From positions 31,919,432-31,983,431 of the forward strand of contig OX453272.1 of assembly GCA_949710005.1 (NCBI GenBank): 64,000 nucleotides of DNA, in the 5' to 3' direction. Positions 57,150 through 64,000 of the stretch are shown in pieces (within the stretch, counting starts at the first letter, position 1; each line of letters starts with the position of its first letter). The notes beneath the pieces were generated by a model. The model made no database searches and was not told the DNA's origin. It saw only the letters and a program-made list of their open reading frames with translations. This DNA is from Ricordea florida (taxonomy: Eukaryota > Cnidaria > Anthozoa > Corallimorpharia > Ricordeidae). The position numbers were made by a program, and so were the translations under genes.

Positions 57150-60100
57150 AAAATGAAGACGATTACATGAGAATTTCTGATATATGAGTACAATTCTCAA
57201 AATCATAACACTGTATGTTACTCCCATTATTGACTATGGTCCGCCTCTCCCTGTCATTCTGCCTATAAACACACAACAAACTAGAGTCCTTCAAGGTTTG
57301 TTCTGTAGAGAGTATTCAGAATTGTGACTTTTAAATTGTCTTTTCCTCTTTTGTCCGCCTCGATTAGCCCTCGCTCGGGCAAAAAGCTCTGTAATGTTAG
57401 ATTTTCCGCAAATAAAGAAGGTTGTTATTTTCAATGGAGGTTACTCTCCATTTCTTCTTTGGTGAACAGAAGCAGAGGCGGGTCATTGTTGATGTCAAGT
57501 ACTTAAGGGCTTCACCGAAAACTGCTTGATGTTGTCTGCCGCCAAGATTAGGAAGAGAATTGAAACGATGGCCTGGTTTGCTTTACGGAGCTTTGAGAAG
57601 CCTTCGCCGTTGTTGGTGTCTCATTGGCTTTTGTCAGTGTTTTGATACGAAATTCCATTCAACATACACTGTGTAATGTATTAATTATACATTATAACGT
57701 TCTTGACTCAAAGCATTACATATATTACAACGCAACATAATTACTGACATTTCCCACTGTTCTCAATAGCTATATATTTTCGGTCTGCGCTAGATCCACC
57801 CCAACAAGGCAGTACACACTTATTCCGGCGAGGCCATTAAATTTTTAACTTGTCAGCTCCTCCCTTGTTGGATAATAGGCTTAGAAAATCCGCTTTCCTC
57901 TGCTAACATACTCCCTTCCCGTCATGAATTAAGTGACTTCAGCATTGTTGTCCGTGTAATACTGATTAAATATTCATTTCGTTGTAAGTAACATATGGGC
58001 TTAATTAGATCTTTTCTCATCGGCATCCACAAATTTTCAAAGTCTTTCGTGTTTGATATTATCTTAACCTCAAGATTGAAACGGAAAACCAATAATGAAG
58101 ACAACTGATCGCAGGTGTAATTTGGTAAGCTAATCAAACACGAAATATGATATCGATGTTAAACAATTTTTAAGCTCATTTTAGTCCATCTTTGTATTTT
58201 CCTCGAAGAATGATTAAGGCAATATTGTGTCGAGTTGTCGCTGTTCAAATCAGTACTTCAAATCCTTCATGGTCAAAACGAGCATGAAACGAATGCTAAT
58301 TCTCTAGTGGATGGTTTGTTGAGGTGTCTCAGTTGCAAAGATATCGATTTAGCCGGTTGTAGAGTAGTAACCTGTTAGAAACCTTGTAGTTAAAGTTCAG
58401 AAGAGTGAATTTCTGGAAAGGAAACCATTATCCATGCATGCGTTATCATGATGTAAAACTCTGATGCGGCCCTGTTTGGTATAAGTTTACAACTCAAAGG
58501 GGTGAGTACAAGTGCGCCCCTCATTGTTGATAAAACTTTCTTACCTTAAGGTTTCGTTATTAGCTTTTTGTCAACCTGTTCCAAGTTTATTCAATTTCAC
58601 GTTCATGATGAGTACCGTCCTCGTAGGGCAAACAGTTTTTATTTTTCGGGAGATCTTTGCTCCAGTCTCGCTCCACTCTTTCACCCTCGCTTTACACACG
58701 CTGGACGCAAGCAAAAACACGATTGTATTTCAGTCTAGGAAAAGAGTTCTATATTTTTGCAATGAATGGAGGCATAAAATATCTGCTCTGCAATAACCCT
58801 CAGGGACTTTTAATTAGTTTCCATTTAACAACGACTTCAAGCTTTCCTGAATTTAGGATTAAGTTTTCCCTAGATTTCAATTTTGCAATGCGCATGTCAA
58901 AATTTGTATTTAAAAGGCTGGAACACTCATGTTTATCAACCATCATAATTTCATGCTATATTCCTACTACTAATGAAAATTTCCCGCTTGTATGGTAACG
59001 TTTTTTTTTCACTATGGTTCCGTCAAATCAGATAAAGGTTTCTTCCAAGAAAGCACTTTAATCTGAAGTTCAGTGTTGTCAAGGATGTTACTTTACAGTT
59101 GCTCCACAGGAGGCCTATCGCTCGCAGCGTCAGCCCCTCCTTTATCTCTATGTGGTACAACTGTCTTATGATAAATCCATTTTTAATGCATTTCTTTACA
59201 CAGTTTCTTTATTGAATTTTTATGCAGTTAGATTTGTTTTTCAGTATTATTTTTTTTCTACAGAACACGGTTTGAGTGAAAAACTGCTCTATCCGACCAC
59301 GGAATAAAAGCTTTTTACAATAAGTCTAATCTGGCAAGTCTCACGCCAGGTAAGCATTGTCGGGTTTAGTACGCGCATTTGAGACCATGTGCGTTATCGA
59401 TTAACAGCACTTAGTACTGACTGCAGAAGGAGATTTCGGTAGGAAATTTTTCTCTTTTCCATTTGAAAGCCAGTTTTCCGGAAAATAAGGGAGTTGAGGA
59501 ATTATTGTCGCTGTGAAAATTAAAGAGCTTGGAACTGGTGCAAAAAGTACCAAACGGTAAATGGAACACTGATTTCGAATCGGAAACTCCCAACGCAAAA
59601 ACAGGACTGCGTTGTCAGCTGTTATTATCATGCTATAAGTTTCCATATGCCTAGGTTGTGTTCCATTTAGATCCCGATCATAGTTTCCGTGAATTTGTTG
59701 TAATTGAAAATGACATGTTCAGCGACCAAAAGCACCTGTACTTAATTGTGCGGTCTCTATGGCTAGTCTACACAAACGCACCACAAAAGTATTAGTACAA
59801 ATAGAAATTCTGTATGGAGGGATCACTGAGACGCTACATACTTGTGGCTTTACGATCAATAATGAACTAAAATCAAATGTATCACTGACAAATTGCAAAA
59901 ATTTGTTATATATCAAGAAATTTATTAAACGAAGGACACGTGCCTGAGGGCCCGTAATTGTACAGGGCACGTTTTTTTCTTCTGCTACAGACGTAGCCGT
60001 AGCCGCTGTGATTTTTTAAATCTGCCTCACACCTTTGTAAAATGAAAGAATTCGATTCGTTTGCAAGGAGTAATAGGATTTTGTAGACCTTATAACCGTT

Positions 60101-60342
60101 AAGTGAACTTCATTGCAAAGGCATGGCGTTTTAAAATAGGACATTTTACGGTTTTGTCCTTAGCAACCTAGCGTTTGAATGGAAGTGAGGCTGGAGGTGA
60201 TTTTGCTTGGTTACAAACCTTCCCGCCTTTCATTTGCAAATCATTGTAGAACAGGAAGGCTTGGAACAAAACAAGATCACCTCCAGCCTCAATTCTGTTT
60301 GGAGGCCAGCGTACTAAGCACACAACTGTAGAATGATCTATT
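57150..60342. other. 3.2 kb without a recognised gene
   Basis: Short open frames only. A segment at about 57200-57300 (TPIIDYGPPLP, then QQTRVLQGL) faintly resembles a LINE C-terminal region and may be another relic. Nothing else is identifiable up to the channel gene. Confidence 0.35.
60186..60293. repeat. Hairpin just upstream of the channel gene
   Basis: tgaggctggaggtga (about 60186-60200) is exactly complementary to tcacctccagcctca (about 60279-60293), with about 78 bases between. It lies 125 bases before the proposed start codon of the channel gene. Confidence 0.7.
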
Positions 60343-60417
60343 TTGCCGTCCTCACGGCGCCTGAATTGTAAACAAGTTTTCGTCATTTTTTTTTTATTTG
60401 AACAGATTAATTGTCCA

Positions 60418-63059
60418 ATGGCTCAAAGTGAACGAGTTTCGTCAACAATGGTTCCAGAAAACGTAAATGAGATCCAAAACAAAGAGGCTTTTCCCCCAGC
60501 GTCAGAAACGTGGAAAGAATTTATCGAGCACACAACTATGCACGGTGTAAGAAATGTCTTCTCAGGTCGACTGCGGCTTGTACGCATACTCTGGTGCGGG
60601 TTGATGTTAACCTCGTCTATTTACTATGCTGTGACCGTCTATCGCGCCTTTGACAAATACTTCGAACGTCCCATTACCACTGTACTAAAGACAACGCATC
60701 TTCAGGAGATAGAGTTTCCCGCAGTAACCATCTGTCCTCTTAATTTTTTCAGCAAATCCAAGTTGATGATGTATGATAACGACCCTGAATTCACTCGTAA
60801 CGGCTTAAATTTAACATCGTGTGCAGCAACAGAGGAGTTCCGACGAACACATGGGAACATGACATGCGGGCTCGCAATGGTATGCTGTTGCCCTTACCCC
60901 GCCAACAAATACTTCTCGCAATACGTTCCTAATTGTACTGCCGAGGTACAGAAAGCTCTCAGAGGTATCCTCCATAAAACAGGTGCCCATTTAAACACGG
61001 AAGAATTCTACGAGCGCTACGCTCAAGACGTTAACACGTTGATGGGATCTATGTGTTTCTTCGGTATACAACAAGCGACATGTAATAGTTCGGATTTTCA
61101 TCCACTAGTAACTGAATCAGGAATGTGTCACACCTTTAACTCAGGAATAGAAGGTAAAAACATTAGAAAGATAGAGGCCAAAGGCACTTCTAACGGACTT
61201 GTGGTAGTCCTTGATTCAGACGTGGAGAACTACGCCATTGGCAAGTACTCGCAAGGCTTTCGAATAGTGATTCATCAACAAGGAGAGCTGATTGACGTTG
61301 AAGACGGAATCAATATTGGGCCTGGCCAACATGCAGTTGTTGGAGTTGGTCGGAAAGAGGTATGATGCCATGAAATGAGATTAAGCTACACGTCCTATAC
61401 CTACTTTGGGTGTGTTCTTTGATATGATTTGGGTTTGGATTTATGATCCGAGATCACACGGATCATGGCACATCAAAATAAAAGGTGGTAAATCGTTATC
61501 GAGAGCCGATTCATCGGTTTCTTTGTGCGATGATCCGCGTGGGCTCGGATCACAAATCCAAACCCAAATCATGCCAAAGGAACGCACCTCACTGAATAAT
61601 GAAACTGAGCAGGCTCCTGAAGGGGTAAAATGGCAATCGTGATTGGCCTGGTTTGGCCGTGGGAAAATGGGACTAGGATTCGGTCACTGCGAATGGGAAT
61701 TTTTTTCTGAATTCTGCCAGTGGGAATGGGATTTGAACACTGGGAAGTGGGTTTCCCTCCCCGCTTCCTACTTGTGGACGCTCAAAAATTATTTTAGCCA
61801 GACACTGTCATAATAAGGCCCAGGTGTCCGTAGTCCTTTTCGCAGCTTTTGTCTGGCTCGTCGACTAACTCTCCTCGATCTCCCACCAAGTATGCGTGAC
61901 GAGCCGTACAACAACTGCGAGGAAGACTGACTAACACGGTCAGAGCCAGGAGTCCATTATCAGATGGGATGCTTGTCCATCGTTTCCTAGTATTATATCG
62001 TCAGTACTCATTTATACACTTGGATGGAAAGAGACAGTGTGGAGTTAAGTTTCTTGTTCACCCGAGGAAACAGCACAGTGTCGGTCATCACCAGGACTCG
62101 AGTTCGGCAGCTCATGACCGGAAGCTCGAAGGGCTGAAAGCTACACCATTCTGTGTGACCGTCCTATACTTCATATTTAATAAACACGTTTTCACGTTCT
62201 TTGTATTCTTTAGTACAAATTCTTAAACTTGTCAATAAGGGAAAAGCTAATAAAATCAAGCACTATCATGAGCCAATTAACGGGCACCTGGCACCTTGAA
62301 GTCTTTGGACATTGTTGTCATTTAGATTAAAAAACGTTCTCGTATGAATTTTTTTCAGAGTGTAATGTTTTACTGCCAAAGGCACTGAATCTTTGTCAAA
62401 AAAGCTTCAAACAACAACAACAACAACAACAATCTTTATTTACTTAACATACATATTTGAACAATAGTGCTGACCAGCAAAGCAGCCGCAACACTAATCG
62501 AGGCGGGTCTGGCACAGATAAAATATTAACTTATATAATTTATATATAGTATATATTAGTATATAGTATATACTAACAGAGGGTTGGAAAAGAGAAAAAA
62601 AGTAGGAAAGAAAATATTTAGAAATACCGCAGACTACAAAGCTTCACGAATCTTGTTATGCACATGAATTTTCTAGGTCGTGAGTGAATTCCTATAGACC
62701 CACAAACCAGTCAATAATGACTGTAAATACACAAAATGCACCTTTCAATGTTCGTACAGTTCTTGCTTTGCATTCTGTGACTTCCTTCCTGCATTCACCT
62801 AAATCATCAGTATATTTCCAGGCAGTTTCCCCGTCACTATCCTCTATTTGCCCGGATGTGTGTTCCCTACTCCGGGTAATTTAATTTAGTGTATTACTGT
62901 TGTCTCCATAGTTTTTTAGTCTTCCTAAGCCTTACGCGACCGAGTGCCATACAAAGCGTTTGAACGGCTATCCCACATATACTGTGCACGGCTGCTATTT
63001 TGAGTGTTATGTCAAAGCAAGCATTAAATCTTGTGGTTGCCGCCCCATTGGATACAAAG
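60418..63059 (+). CDS. DEG/ENaC (ASIC-like) sodium channel subunit, partial (3' exons beyond window)
   Basis: Two exons are visible: 60418-61359 (donor gtatga) and 62912-63059 (acceptor ctccatag, donor gtaaga); they join in phase 0. I place the start at ATG 60418 (MAQSERV). The upstream ATG at 60343 precedes a good splice acceptor (tttatttgaacag), suggesting a 5' UTR intron. Family features are WKEFIEHTTMHGV (residues 32-44, with the HG motif that affects gating), TM1 at about residues 53-75, and FPAVTICPLN (100-109) starting the extracellular domain. A cysteine-rich extracellular loop with several N-x-S/T sites follows. Exon 2 encodes LPKPYATEC, then a Cys-rich segment with CYFECYV and SCGCRPIGY, matching the conserved thumb-region Cys pattern. 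TM2 and its GxS selectivity filter are not in the window. Cnidarian members include peptide-gated and acid-gated channels; the trigger here is unknown. Confidence 0.9.
61409..61588. mobile_element. Palindromic hAT-like MITE (channel-gene intron)
   Basis: Inverted ends ggtgtgttctttgatatgat, then ttgggtttgg, mirrored by ccaaacccaaatcatgccaa, then aggaacgcacc; arms about 45 bp. The 180-bp element is non-coding and starts 50 bp after the first coding exon. No clear target duplication was found. Confidence 0.75.
61589..62911 (+). other. Remainder of channel-gene intron
   Basis: It contains a CAA microsatellite (62408-62432) joined to an aatctttatttacttaac stretch that resembles the reverse complement of a non-LTR retroelement tail. 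A TATA-rich patch lies at 62536-62577. No coding sequence is recognised. Confidence 0.5.
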
Positions 63060-63419
63060 GTAAGACTCGAATGAATCTTGCACGATAGTATGAAACACGT
63101 CACTTTGCATAAAGGTATTTGACATTGTAGATAGTATTTGTAACCAACGGAGAAACTAAGCCCTGCGGCATTGTGTTATTGCTATGAACAAAGCTATTAG
63201 AGATCTTTTGTTGTGGCGTTCTTATCTCTTCAACACAAGCCGAGATTCGCCTTTCCTAATATCGGACGAGCCCATGTTCAAGTCTTTGGCGGGTGACAAC
63301 ACAAAAAGGAAGGAAAAGATAGAGGGAAGCAAAAGTGTAGACTGCAGTCTTTTCTCCTTCTTGCTCTTCCCCCAACCCCACCCCCACTTGACCTACCCTC
63401 CATTTTGTCAAGGAAATCC

Positions 63420-63780
63420 CCAACCTCGTTCCCAACAGGGGCGTAGCTAGGATCTTTCAAAGGGGGGGGGGTCACACTGTGTCACACCCAGGGTACTTAA
63501 CAGATTGTTATGTCGAAATCCACGCAGTGTTTTGCTAAAAGTGAATTTTTTCCAGTGAGCTTGGAGGGGGGGGGGGAGGGGGAGAGGGACAAGCTTACAA
63601 AATACCTGCATAGTTGAATTAAGTTCCACGTAACATAAATTACTCTAATTTGGTCTCACAAAGGGGGGGCCACGGGCACCCCAGGAACCCCCCCCCTAGC
63701 TACGCCCCTGCCCAAGGTCTCTCTTCTTCCCACCTCTAAGCAAGGGGCGGGAAGAAGAGAGACCCTGGGAACGAGGTTGG
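63420..63780. mobile_element. Palindromic element (CCAACCTCGTTCCC ends) interrupted by a hAT-like insertion
   Basis: Outside the insertion, ccaacctcgttccca plus ggtctctcttcttccc on the left mirrors gggaagaagagagacc plus ctgggaacgaggttgg on the right, with about 20 bp between. The left arm is split by the insertion at 63436-63710. Fragments of the same end (ccctgggaacgaggttg) occur at about 34273 and 37371, so the family is dispersed. Confidence 0.8.
63436..63710. mobile_element. hAT-like non-autonomous element with 5-bp target duplication
   Basis: The ends CAGGGGCGTAGCTAGG and CCTAGCTACGCCCCTG are perfect 16-bp inverted repeats, flanked directly by cccaa at 63431-63435 and cccaa at 63711-63715. 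The 275-bp interior is G-rich near both ends and non-coding. The CAGGGGCGTAGC end is a recurrent hAT terminus. Confidence 0.87.
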
Positions 63781-64000
63781 AAAATTTCACGCCCAGCCAG
63801 ACGTTTTATTTCGACTGCAAGTACACTGTACGAATGTAGCCCATAAATAATTTCTTTGCTTTTTTTTTGGCCAATTCGTCAAATCAAATTTCGAACGACG
63901 CCATAAAATGTAACAATTTCGACTGGTAGCAGTCACTTCATAGTTTTTACTTTCACAGAACATAGTTCTCGACCAAATGGCCTGCGAGAATTCTTGTAGT
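63781..64000. other. Window end; presumed channel-gene intron
   Basis: No exon is recognised. The third coding exon of the DEG/ENaC gene must lie beyond the window. Confidence 0.5.

Noticed and set aside
60343..60417. ATG at 60343 as start of the channel
   Set aside because: A good polypyrimidine tract and acceptor (tttatttgaacag) lie between it and ATG 60418, and the family-like sequence begins only after 60418; the shorter start is preferred but not proven.

Overview
This window reads as nuclear DNA of a cnidarian, most likely an anthozoan such as a stony coral (inference). The host genes have short exons with GT-AG introns and metazoan-only protein families. The rest is dense with decayed transposons, palindromic MITEs, tRNA-derived SINEs and microsatellites. 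There are no operons, ribosome binding sites, rRNA or CRISPR arrays. I see no obvious undescribed multi-gene system.

Layout. 1-12.8 kb holds no gene I can recognise: a degenerate ACT-rich repeat, several TIR elements and two PIF/Harbinger-type MITEs. 12.8-19.5 kb is a transposon graveyard: a Harbinger transposase relic, a minus-strand LINE 3' end, a Gypsy gag-pol relic and a plus-strand LINE. 19.5-24.7 kb is repeat-rich and contains a 480-bp foldback whose two arms each encode a convincing hammerhead ribozyme, on opposite strands. 24.8-27.9 kb (minus) is a spliced gene for an uncharacterised, probably nuclear protein. 28.7-30.9 kb (plus) is a DIRS-like retroelement relic. 31-34.8 kb carries two SINEs and palindromic elements.

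The main host-gene block is 34.9-54.9 kb. It contains a two-exon GT31 glycosyltransferase (plus, 391 aa), a two-exon EEF1AKMT4-like methyltransferase (plus, 241 aa) and an eight-exon LRRC41-like gene (minus, 872 aa) with an Elongin BC-box at its N-terminus. Exon phases join without error in all three, so these models are strong. Their introns hold many of the repeat insertions. 55.9-57.2 kb is another decayed LINE. From 60.4 kb to beyond the window end runs a DEG/ENaC (ASIC-like) sodium-channel gene, of which the first two coding exons are present. A hAT-like element nested inside a palindromic element sits at 63.4-63.8 kb.

The host genes are functionally unrelated (secretory-pathway glycosylation, translation-factor methylation, ubiquitin-ligase substrate reception, ion channel). 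The most unusual element is the pair of opposed hammerhead ribozymes at 23.0-23.3 kb. Coral or cnidarian identity, gene-family calls and element classes rest on reading motifs by eye; no database search was run.
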